Shown here one piece after another: positions 34,088 to 41,141 of a stretch of 41,141 nucleotides of DNA. The DNA lies in the NCBI GenBank assembly GCA_026417175.1, contig JAOADT010000003.1:1-41141 (forward strand), in the 5' to 3' direction. This DNA is from Deltaproteobacteria bacterium (GTDB lineage: Bacteria > Desulfobacterota > Syntrophorhabdia > Syntrophorhabdales > JANXAF01). A program made the position numbers and the translations under genes. Position 1 is the first letter of the stretch. Every line of letters starts with the position of its first letter. The notes beneath the pieces are model-generated. The model had not been told where the DNA came from and did not search any database. It saw nothing but the letters and a program-made list of their open reading frames with translations.

Positions 34088-34280
34088 GTTTTCTTACCAT
34101 CTCTACCATCTTGTCTCCGATCCTCTCGAAAAGAACTTTTTTCATTGCTTCTTCGGAAATTATAACACGGTCTTCTGATGCTTCATGTGTTGGTACCTTT
34201 TCTTTAGGTTTTAGCTTCATCTTCATGTGTTTCATGTAAGTTCTGATCACAGCTGAAATCTGGTAATCCGATATGGTCAT
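34071..34280 (-). CDS. DVU0524-like FlgM-associated small protein
   Basis: 69 residues starting MTISDYQISAVIRTYMKHM, then Lys-rich sequence and EDRVIISEEAMKKVLFERI. This matches my memory of the DVU0524 family found beside flgM and flagellar hook genes in Desulfovibrio-like bacteria; the function is not established. It is the first gene after the sigma-28 promoter, with GGAG six bases before the ATG. Confidence 0.65.
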   Translation of the reverse strand: MTISDYQISAVIRTYMKHMKMKLKPKEKVPTHEASEDRVIISEEAMKKVLFERIGDKMVEMVRKHEPEK

Positions 34281-34298
34281 ACGCTACTCCTTGTCTTC

Positions 34299-34325
34299 TT
34301 ATCGGCAGGGCAAGGAAAAACTTAA
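34299..34325 (-). promoter_or_regulatory. Sigma-28 (FliA) flagellar promoter
   Basis: On the minus strand TTAAGTTT (34325-34318), exactly 11 bases, then GCCGATAA (34306-34299). This matches the sigma-28 consensus TAAAGTTT-N11-GCCGATAA with one mismatch. Transcription from about 34292 would read the DVU0524-like gene through motB. Confidence 0.88.
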
Positions 34326-34339
34326 GAGAAAGTTATCTT

Positions 34340-34663
34340 TTATTCTTCCCTCTCAAAAAATGCTGGCATAGGCGGAAAAGGAAACCGTGAACGGTATGAT
34401 AATAATGCTTTCTTCCTCTGGGTTAGGTTTTCCATACTTTTTAAAACCTTACTTTTTATGTTCTCAAGTCTTTTCAGAATCTCCTGCTCTTTTATTAAAT
34501 GCTCCATTCTTACCCAGGTTAATGAAGTTTCTGTTTGTGTTATGATATCAAAGATTTTGTCTCTTTCCATGAGAATCTCTAAAAAGATTTCATCGTCTTC
34601 TTCTGAAAGGGCGCAATCGGTAAAAGAATTAAATTTAAATATTAGCTCTTCTAAATGCATCAT
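34340..34663 (-). CDS. Small helical protein, FliT-like
   Basis: 107 residues, nearly all predicted helix with a heptad pattern (LILKFNSFTDCALSEEDDEI-like start, RMEHLIKEQEILKRLENIKSKVLKS). This fits flagellar export chaperones of the FliT/FlgN type in size and composition, and the place just upstream of the sigma-28 operon agrees, but there is no diagnostic motif. The start overlaps the stop of the large glycosyltransferase gene by 4 bases, which ties the sugar-transfer genes to the flagellar cluster. Confidence 0.45.
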   Translation of the reverse strand: MMHLEELIFKFNSFTDCALSEEDDEIFLEILMERDKIFDIITQTETSLTWVRMEHLIKEQEILKRLENIKSKVLKSMENLTQRKKALLSYRSRFPFPPMPAFFEREE

Positions 34664-37600
34664 GCAAAAAGCGAAAAAATGTCACTCCTACTTGGTATAT
34701 CTCGTCTGGCCAGATCTGCTTTCGTTAAAATAAGGTACTTCTTCCCTTCCAAACCGTTTAAAAGCTCTTCTCTTTGTCCGTCAAAAAGTACGATATCTGG
34801 AAATTCACTGAGTCCCATCTCCTTGATGTATGACTCCATTTGATCCTTTATAAACTCAAGATTTTCACCGTTTGGATATACTATTAATTGCATTGCTTTA
34901 GAGTAAGGATGAGTCAAATAATAATCGAACTTCTTTTTCCAGTGTTTTTTGTCCCATTCCATGATAAAGAACGTATCATTGCACAAAGGAAAAATTAGCC
35001 TTTCGATAGTTGCGTTTACGTACAGAGCTTTCTCTATAAGTTCATCTTTTCTCGAAGCGCGGGGTATTCCCCATTTTTCCATCAGCTTCCTTTCATTTTC
35101 AACGATGGAAAGCTCATAATCTAATCGCTCATTTATAAACGTTCTATTTCCGAAATGGTATACGAAGGACTCGCAGCAAATTAGGGTTTCATATCCTACC
35201 CTTTGCACCCTTATGCAGAAATCGTCGTCTTCAAAATTCCCTGGATAGAACCTTTCATCAAATCCACCTATTTTTTCAATGACCTCTCTTTTGATTGCCA
35301 TGCAGAGCCCGATCACATAGTTTTGTCTTATATACTTATTTTTGTTCTCTTCCCTTATTTTTGTCGCGTATGCGGCTAATATTCCAAAGTCTACCTTATG
35401 TGGAGCCTCAAATTTTAGAGGGCAGTTTTGAATCATTTGAGCACCGTAAACATAGTTAGACATAGGCCCAGTAATACCTATCTCTTTTTTTCCAACAAGT
35501 GGTTTTAAAAGGCTTCTTAGCCATCCAGGAGTCACGATAGTGTCATTGTTAAGAATCACAATGTATTCTCCTTTAGAGACCTCAATCCCTCTATTAAATC
35601 CTCCAGCAAAACCTAGATTGTCAAGCGATCTTAAATATTTGATGTCAACAATTTTGCCTTTATCTTTCCAGCCTACAACGTCGTTCAAGAACGATCTTAT
35701 AGATCCATTGTCAACAAGGACAATCTCATAGGGAACATCTGTATACCTTGTCAAAGACTCAATACACGTTCTTGTATAGGGCCAGTTGTCCTTGGCCAGT
35801 ACAATAATGCTTGCCATCCCAACGTTTTGACCTAGTTCAATGAATTCTATTTTTTCTTTTTTGATTTCAATTGGTTTTTCAAAAAATCTCCGACCAATTT
35901 CCATACTCAAAAAAATTGAGCTTAGTCTCTTTTTCACAGCTTCAGGGGAATAAGTGTCCTCGATGAACCTTTTTCCGTTAGCGGACAAAGTTTCCCAAAC
36001 TTCTCTGTTTCTGTACACCCGTATTACCTCATTGGCAAATTTTTCCTTATCGTCTCCTATGAGTACGTTTACACCATGAGTGAGACCCATCCCTTCTGCA
36101 CCGATAGACGTCGTTACCACAGGAAGTCCAAACGAAAGTGCCTCTCCGATTTTGCCTTTCATTCCAGCTCCATACCTAAGGGGGGCCACTGAAACTCTCG
36201 CTTTCTTAAGGTAGGGAGAGAGATCCTCTACATATCCTGTAACGATGATATCTTCTGATGCTAATCTCATAACGTCTTCTTGCGGAGAATTTCCTATAAC
36301 AAAAAGCTTTACATCCTTTAATGTCTCTTTAATCAACGGAAATATTTCATTACAAAGATAGAAAACCGCATCTCGGTTGGGAGCATGTCTAAAGTTTCCC
36401 ACGAACACCAGATCTCTAGTTTCCTCAAATCTTTTTATGAAGTCAATCTTTTCGTGCACATTAGGAACTATGTCTATGGGAATATCTCCAATTAGTTTTT
36501 CTATGGCATTTTTATCATTTTCAGTTACAACCCATACCCTATCTGCCTGCCTGTACGTGTGTATCTCTTGTTCCTTGTTTTCAAGGGCTTTTTTTATAAG
36601 ATTCTTGTCCCCCGCCAATTCAGCTTCTCTTAGTTCCCTCACAAAATGAATATCCACCGAGTCCACAATTAAAGGTACATTCTGACCTAATTTTCGAAGC
36701 ATTGGTATCCATTGCTTAGCCAGGTTCCAAAATTCTATAATTACGAAATTAAAATCACGTTCCCTGAAAAACTGCGAAAATGTCCCTATATCAAAAACAT
36801 TAAATTTTTTAAAGTGTTGGAATACGTAGTTTTCTATTCCTAACTCTTCTAATACCGGTCTATAGATGTTCTCTAATTCGTTACTCATAGCGATGAAAGT
36901 CACGTCATACCCAAGCTCCCTCATAAGCTTCAAAATGTTAAATATTCTCAACGAGCCTGACGCCCTGTCATACATAGGATACAAATGATCAAGTACAAGT
37001 ACTCTTTTCGATCTCTTTGAAGGACGCGGCAATTTTTCCCACCTACTCTTAAAGACGGCCAAGTCGTTGGCACTTAATTCGTTTAGTCTATGTCTAACAA
37101 ACCGTTGTGATAACATTTCTCGTTTTGCTTCCACAATGCCCTTGAGTTGAAACGCACGAAAACTTTTTTCATAAAGCTCATAAAGCTCTTTCGTGAGCAA
37201 ATTTCTTTTTTGATCCGATAAGCCAGAAGAAAGAAGCGAAATCTCAATAGCATGAACTTTGTCTTTCATTTCTTCGATTTTTGGTTCTATCTCTTTCCAT
37301 TTCTCATCTGCTCCATCTACCATGCAATACCTTTGCACGACCGGATAGGGATGCAACAAGCTAAAAAGGAATAAAGCCCTTCCCTGTCTTTCACACCTCT
37401 GGCAAAATTGCTCGTAACTGATTTGTCTTATCATGAAACTTTTTGCCTGCCTGTTAAAAATCACTCTGAGCCCAAAACTAACTAGTCTAAAGCCAAGTTC
37501 GATATCTTCAATGATGTATCGAAAATCCTGATTGAATATGCCGTGCTTAACCAAAAACGATCTTTTACATGAGGTTCTACCACCCCAGAAATAGGTGAAG

Positions 37601-38085
37601 TCGAGTTCTTGGCCATCCTTTAGGTTATTGTACGAAAATAAAAACTGTCCAACATCTGTAACGTACTTCATTACAGGAGTTATATGAACACTTGGATGCC
37701 ATGTTGTGTAACCAAGACAGGCAAAGTTCTCTAAACGATACTCATTATGAAATCTAAGATGCTCTTTCAGTAAGTTATAATCTGCCACGTCATCGTCATC
37801 AAAGAAGAGAATAATGGGTCCTTCAGATACGAAAATAGCCAGATTCTTTGCCGCAGAGATTCCAGAGTTTTCCTGAAACACATACTTAAGATTTATTTGG
37901 TTGCTGTAAGATCTTGAAACCCATTCTGTATCATCGGTAGATCCATCATTTACCACAACTACCTCGTAAAGGTCTTTCGATATAGATTGATTCTTAAGGC
38001 TCTCAAGAGACTTCTTCAGAAGATGAGCCCTGTTATAAGTCGGAATTAGTACACTGATTAATGGATTCCGCTCTCCATCTTTCAT
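34660..38085 (-). CDS. Trimodular glycosyltransferase (GT2-GT4-GT2)
   Basis: 1141 residues, no membrane helix. First GT2 domain about 8-245 with VVVNDGSTDDTEW and the metal site FFDDDDV (94-100), then a helical linker to about 355. A GT4 (GT-B) domain from about 360 to 740 has LDHLYPMYDRASGS, VGNFRHAPNRDA, VTGYVEDLSPYL and LRYGAGMKGKIGEALSFGLP. A second GT2 from about 770 has ASIIVLAKDNWPY, VLVDNGS, VILNNDTIVTPGWL and the family's NFEDDDFCIRVQ. Such fusions build a short glycan in steps on a protein or lipid. It follows the second glycosyltransferase gene without a gap and overlaps the FliT-like gene. Confidence 0.87.
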   Translation of the reverse strand: MKDGERNPLISVLIPTYNRAHLLKKSLESLKNQSISKDLYEVVVVNDGSTDDTEWVSRSYSNQINLKYVFQENSGISAAKNLAIFVSEGPIILFFDDDDVADYNLLKEHLRFHNEYRLENFACLGYTTWHPSVHITPVMKYVTDVGQFLFSYNNLKDGQELDFTYFWGGRTSCKRSFLVKHGIFNQDFRYIIEDIELGFRLVSFGLRVIFNRQAKSFMIRQISYEQFCQRCERQGRALFLFSLLHPYPVVQRYCMVDGADEKWKEIEPKIEEMKDKVHAIEISLLSSGLSDQKRNLLTKELYELYEKSFRAFQLKGIVEAKREMLSQRFVRHRLNELSANDLAVFKSRWEKLPRPSKRSKRVLVLDHLYPMYDRASGSLRIFNILKLMRELGYDVTFIAMSNELENIYRPVLEELGIENYVFQHFKKFNVFDIGTFSQFFRERDFNFVIIEFWNLAKQWIPMLRKLGQNVPLIVDSVDIHFVRELREAELAGDKNLIKKALENKEQEIHTYRQADRVWVVTENDKNAIEKLIGDIPIDIVPNVHEKIDFIKRFEETRDLVFVGNFRHAPNRDAVFYLCNEIFPLIKETLKDVKLFVIGNSPQEDVMRLASEDIIVTGYVEDLSPYLKKARVSVAPLRYGAGMKGKIGEALSFGLPVVTTSIGAEGMGLTHGVNVLIGDDKEKFANEVIRVYRNREVWETLSANGKRFIEDTYSPEAVKKRLSSIFLSMEIGRRFFEKPIEIKKEKIEFIELGQNVGMASIIVLAKDNWPYTRTCIESLTRYTDVPYEIVLVDNGSIRSFLNDVVGWKDKGKIVDIKYLRSLDNLGFAGGFNRGIEVSKGEYIVILNNDTIVTPGWLRSLLKPLVGKKEIGITGPMSNYVYGAQMIQNCPLKFEAPHKVDFGILAAYATKIREENKNKYIRQNYVIGLCMAIKREVIEKIGGFDERFYPGNFEDDDFCIRVQRVGYETLICCESFVYHFGNRTFINERLDYELSIVENERKLMEKWGIPRASRKDELIEKALYVNATIERLIFPLCNDTFFIMEWDKKHWKKKFDYYLTHPYSKAMQLIVYPNGENLEFIKDQMESYIKEMGLSEFPDIVLFDGQREELLNGLEGKKYLILTKADLARRDIPSRSDIFSLFA

Positions 38086-40488
38086 TTAAAAACCCCCATC
38101 CATTCCAAAAACCTTTATCACTCTAAAACAGTCCTCATACTTCAAGTGAGGTTTCTTTTCGAGAAACGAAACTCTTATTTTATGTGTTTCACCCCAATCA
38201 TAATTAGCTACTGGCTTTCTAATACTGTGGTCTACCGGGGTGTTATCTATAATTCCCATTTTGAGTCCTCGCCTTAAAATCTCTAAGGCCCAGTAATTTT
38301 CATAACCCCATCCCATCGGAGAAGTAAGATCAAAGGGAAATACAATGTCGTAGATCGATTTATGAACACTGAATATTGGACCAATTTCCACAAACATGGT
38401 CTGACGTGCAATGACACCTCTGTGCTGCCCCACTATTGGATGATCAATAAATGAATTAATAGTTCTTGCGGGCTGCGCAAGCGCAAATTCGCATTTAGAC
38501 TGAATGTAGAGAAACTCATCCAGAAAGCCTAAAGGCAAAATAACATCATCGTCACATACGATGATATATTCATAACGGCTGAGATCTAAGTCTAGAAGTA
38601 ATTCGTTTAGCAATTCAAACTTTCCCTTTTTTTCATATATGCTTCTTACTGTCACTCTCTCTACCTCTTTGTTTGGAGGATCTCCCCCAAGTGAGATCCA
38701 CGACTGTTCAACGAGGTAATTTCTAGACTCTTTAAATCTCACCACTATGTCATAAATGGTGTTTATCTGGTCTGCAAGGTAAATTCCGAGAACTAAAACA
38801 TGGCAAGGAAAAGTTCTTTCAGAATTCACTGTAAAAGGGTGAAATATTCTTGGCCGTTTCTCATCAAGATCTATTTCTTCATCCTTACCCAAGAAGAGAA
38901 ACTCACTGCGCGGATGGTAAATGATCTTCAAATTATTTGAAGCGATCCTTAATCCCAAATCCACAAGGGCAGAAGAAAATTGTTCGTACATGGTATCGAA
39001 TCCTTTAATGAAATCCCATGCTTTCTTCGATACTGCCATTGAATACCTCGATCCGGAGTGAATTTCACAAACATAGTTGAACCTTGGATGGAATTTTGAA
39101 AAGCCTTCTCCATAACCCATCCATCTTTGACCTCTCAAAAAAGAATATCCTGCTTCCATTAGCTTATTATCAGAAGAATTGGTGATCTTAGATGTAGTTG
39201 CATCAGCCCTTCCAGACTGAATCATCTTCTTAAGTGGAAGAAGACTGCTTTCGGCTAATGCCAATTTGGGATGAACAAAAAGAATATTAGTAAATGGGGA
39301 CTCTTTACAAATTTTGTTAATTGCTCCAATCAGAGATTCTCCCTCTGCCAGGAAGTACCAACCTAGCCCAAAAGGGAGATTTCGATCAACCCCTTTGATT
39401 GCTTCCTCGACATGCTCCTTTTTACCCACCACAATAACATCGTCAACACCTACTGCAAGGTTTCTTTTTATGCTCTCGAGACACAGCCGTAGCCGATATC
39501 CACCTGATTCAACGGGTATAACAATCGATAAGGAAAAGCCATCTGACGGTTGTACAGAAAAACCATCTTTGTCTTTCCCTCCAACTTTCTCACTTTTCTC
39601 GCCCGAATTGAGATTTAGTAAGATTTTTTTACATACCTCGTAGGTTTCTTCCGAAAGTTCACCCTTTTGGCTTTCCAGATCTTCCATGCCAATTGAGTGT
39701 TCTCTTAGTCTAAGTTTGATCCCTCTTTCCGCGTCTTGGTTGTAGAGAAGTTGTGTCATTCGGTTCAGCATAACAATTATCTCGGCACCGAGCAGTCCCT
39801 TTTGTTTATGATTCAATCCTGACCACATTCCCTTATTATGAACTCTGTAGACGCCCATACAGTCTGGTAAGTACACAAAGTCCCCTTTTTTTGCACTGAG
39901 GACGTGCAAGATCCAATCCCATCCTATTCTCATCTTAAAATACTCTTCCGGAATCTCCTCAACGTTAAGATTTTCTCTCCTGTATACTACAGAACAGGTT
40001 GCGATAAAATTTGTTACGAGAAGGTCTTTTAATTGAAACACCTTTGTATAAGGTAATCCAATAAACTTCTGTATAAATTTTCCGGACCCATCTCTCATTT
40101 CCACTTGGTGAAAGCAAAAGGAATAATTAGGGTTAGCCTCGAGAAACTCGATTTGCTTCGCAAGTTTGTAAGGATCTGTCCAGTAGTCGTCGCCCTCACA
40201 GAGGGCTATATACTTACCCCTAGCCATAGGCAGTACAAAATCAATCAGAGGTCTAAATCCTTGTGAGCGTTGATTTTCTTTCTGAAAAATGCATAAAAAA
40301 ATATCAGGGTACCTATCTCGGTAGAATTTGATTATCTCTGCAGTTCCATCTGTCGAAGCATCATCATGTACTATGATTTCGAAAGTAAAATTTGTCTTTT
40401 GTTTCAAAAAGCCTAAAATGGCATCATGTATATATTCCGCATGATTATAGGTGGTGCAGCAAATACTAACTAGTGGAATTTTTTCCAT
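38086..40488 (-). CDS. Multidomain glycosyltransferase with three GT-A-like modules
   Basis: 800 residues. Module one (about 5-235) is a classical GT2: SICCTTYNHAEYI, IVHDDASTDGT and CEGDDYWTDP. Module two (about 320-555) begins SLSIVIPVESGGYRLRLCLE but lacks an obvious DxD, so may be non-catalytic or bind acceptor. Module three (about 565-800) contains the metal motif IVCDDDVILPLGF and SPMGWGYENYW, resembling glycosyltransferases of the DUF707-like kind. It abuts the 1141-residue enzyme with no spacer and follows the acyltransferase by 2 bases, so all three form one sugar-modification operon. Confidence 0.8.
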   Translation of the reverse strand: MEKIPLVSICCTTYNHAEYIHDAILGFLKQKTNFTFEIIVHDDASTDGTAEIIKFYRDRYPDIFLCIFQKENQRSQGFRPLIDFVLPMARGKYIALCEGDDYWTDPYKLAKQIEFLEANPNYSFCFHQVEMRDGSGKFIQKFIGLPYTKVFQLKDLLVTNFIATCSVVYRRENLNVEEIPEEYFKMRIGWDWILHVLSAKKGDFVYLPDCMGVYRVHNKGMWSGLNHKQKGLLGAEIIVMLNRMTQLLYNQDAERGIKLRLREHSIGMEDLESQKGELSEETYEVCKKILLNLNSGEKSEKVGGKDKDGFSVQPSDGFSLSIVIPVESGGYRLRLCLESIKRNLAVGVDDVIVVGKKEHVEEAIKGVDRNLPFGLGWYFLAEGESLIGAINKICKESPFTNILFVHPKLALAESSLLPLKKMIQSGRADATTSKITNSSDNKLMEAGYSFLRGQRWMGYGEGFSKFHPRFNYVCEIHSGSRYSMAVSKKAWDFIKGFDTMYEQFSSALVDLGLRIASNNLKIIYHPRSEFLFLGKDEEIDLDEKRPRIFHPFTVNSERTFPCHVLVLGIYLADQINTIYDIVVRFKESRNYLVEQSWISLGGDPPNKEVERVTVRSIYEKKGKFELLNELLLDLDLSRYEYIIVCDDDVILPLGFLDEFLYIQSKCEFALAQPARTINSFIDHPIVGQHRGVIARQTMFVEIGPIFSVHKSIYDIVFPFDLTSPMGWGYENYWALEILRRGLKMGIIDNTPVDHSIRKPVANYDWGETHKIRVSFLEKKPHLKYEDCFRVIKVFGMDGGF

Positions 40489-40490
40489 TG

Positions 40491-41141
40491 TTAAACCACC
40501 TTTCGTTTATCAGAATGGAATTTTGTCTCAATTCTTCTCGGAACACCCCTGTGTTTTTCCTCGGCTCGTTTTATTACTTTTGCAGGCACGCCAGCAATTA
40601 CGACAGATTCATCGTTAACATCTTGGACGACTACAGCCCCTGCTCCAACTATAACATCTCTCGCAAGTCTGACATGAGAGCTCACGACTGAGCCTGCACC
40701 TAAAAAACATTGTTCTCCAATTTGGGCGTTTCCAGCAATTGTTACATTGTTTGCAAGATGACAGCGAGGTCCAATTTTTGCTCCGTGCCCTATTTTTGTC
40801 CCGTGTGCAATCATCGTATCACGACCTATCTCCGTAAACTCATTCACCGATCCTCTCACGACCGTTACATTAGTTCCAATGAAGCACCCGTCCTCGATTA
40901 AAACACCTCCTACTTGAGGCTGGACAACCCTCTGGCCGTTTTTATCCCATACCCAGGAAACTCCGGTAGCTCCAATACAAGAGCCCGCTTCTATAGTTAC
41001 ATTTTCGCCAATTAATACGCTATCGTATATAACAACATGTGGGTGAATAGTGCTACCTCGCTTAATTTTGCATTTTCCAACACCCAGAAATCAATTTTAG
41101 CTCGCGTAACATTTTTACCTTTTGAGAGGATAGTGTAAGGC
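40491..41141 (-). CDS. LpxD-like hexapeptide-repeat acyltransferase (partial, likely frameshifted)
   Basis: Left-handed beta-helix enzyme. From 41090 downwards one frame gives about 200 residues of hexapeptide repeats (STIHPHVVIYDSVLIG, IEAGSCIGATGVSWVWD, IGRDTMIAHGTKIGHGAKIG, AGAVVVQDV, VIAGVPAKVIKRAEE); GTG 40859 is internal. The frame meets a TGA at 41091-41093, while the adjacent frame carries YTILSKGKNVTRAKIDFWV to the window edge. One A missing in the AAAA at about 41070 would join them (ENAK to IKRGST). The gene continues beyond the window. It probably N- or O-acylates a nucleotide sugar used by the glycosyltransferases that follow 2 bases later. Confidence 0.75.

Noticed and set aside
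1-41141. CRISPR arrays, insertion sequences, rRNA genes, origin or riboswitches
   Set aside because: Read for direct-repeat arrays, transposase motifs and rRNA landmarks; none seen. The MlaD protein repeats are the only clear repeat series.

Overview
The window looks like a chromosomal segment of an AT-rich (roughly 40% GC by eye), motile, Gram-negative anaerobe, most like a Desulfobacterota ('deltaproteobacterial') lineage. The grounds are an NfnAB/SudAB-type electron-transfer pair, an AhbB/NirDL-type siroheme decarboxylase-like protein beside hemL, an Mla outer-membrane lipid transporter, and a flagellar operon containing a DVU0524-like small protein. Proteins are rich in Lys, Glu and Ile and codons favour AGA/AGG, which is compatible with a moderate thermophile. 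The taxonomic call is inference; there is no rRNA gene in the window.

Layout. 1-529: 3' end of a DUF499-type ATPase gene, a family known from phage-defence loci. 837-3982: a UvrD/PcrA-type helicase and a metallo-beta-lactamase-fold hydrolase. 4220-4294 (-): tRNA-Val(GAC) with its own promoter. 4352-8871 (-): a tight operon nfnA-nfnB-radical SAM/B12 protein-MagIII-like DNA glycosylase, divergent from an IclR regulator (9000-9779). The intergenic region between them holds two facing promoters and a perfect 12-bp palindrome. 9842-13694 (+): a NEW3-domain membrane protein, an ABC ATPase, an ABC permease, an exported metallophosphoesterase whose start codon lies inside a terminator-like hairpin, and a 30-residue basic AURKAIP1/COX24 (bS22-like) ribosome-associated protein that standard ORF length cut-offs miss. 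13659-14486 (-): endonuclease IV.

14626-18861 (+) is a decaying uptake and catabolism locus: an IclR-family pseudogene, a DctP with a frameshifted signal-peptide start, frameshifted DctQ and DctM, and a 3'-truncated short-chain dehydrogenase. Neighbouring genes are intact, so the damage is local. It is followed by an intact PFK-family 6-phosphofructokinase (18924-20171).

26840 down to 20134 (-) is one compact cell-envelope/cofactor operon: ahbB-like, hemL, alr, mlaE, mlaF, mlaD and a secreted WPF-repeat protein of unknown function. The genes overlap or are separated by at most one base. Divergent from it is a five-PAS sensor kinase (26936-29659) followed, in another frame, by a receiver domain.

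34280 down to 29986 (-) is a motility operon read from a near-consensus sigma-28 promoter: DVU0524-like protein, two response regulators (one with an HD-GYP c-di-GMP phosphodiesterase domain), a PilZ protein, MotA and MotB. This puts c-di-GMP breakdown, c-di-GMP sensing and the stator in one transcript. Upstream on the same strand are a FliT-like protein, two very large multidomain glycosyltransferases (1141 and 800 residues) and a partial LpxD-like acyltransferase, plausibly a flagellin- or surface-glycan modification cluster.

No CRISPR array, insertion sequence, rRNA or replication origin was recognised.
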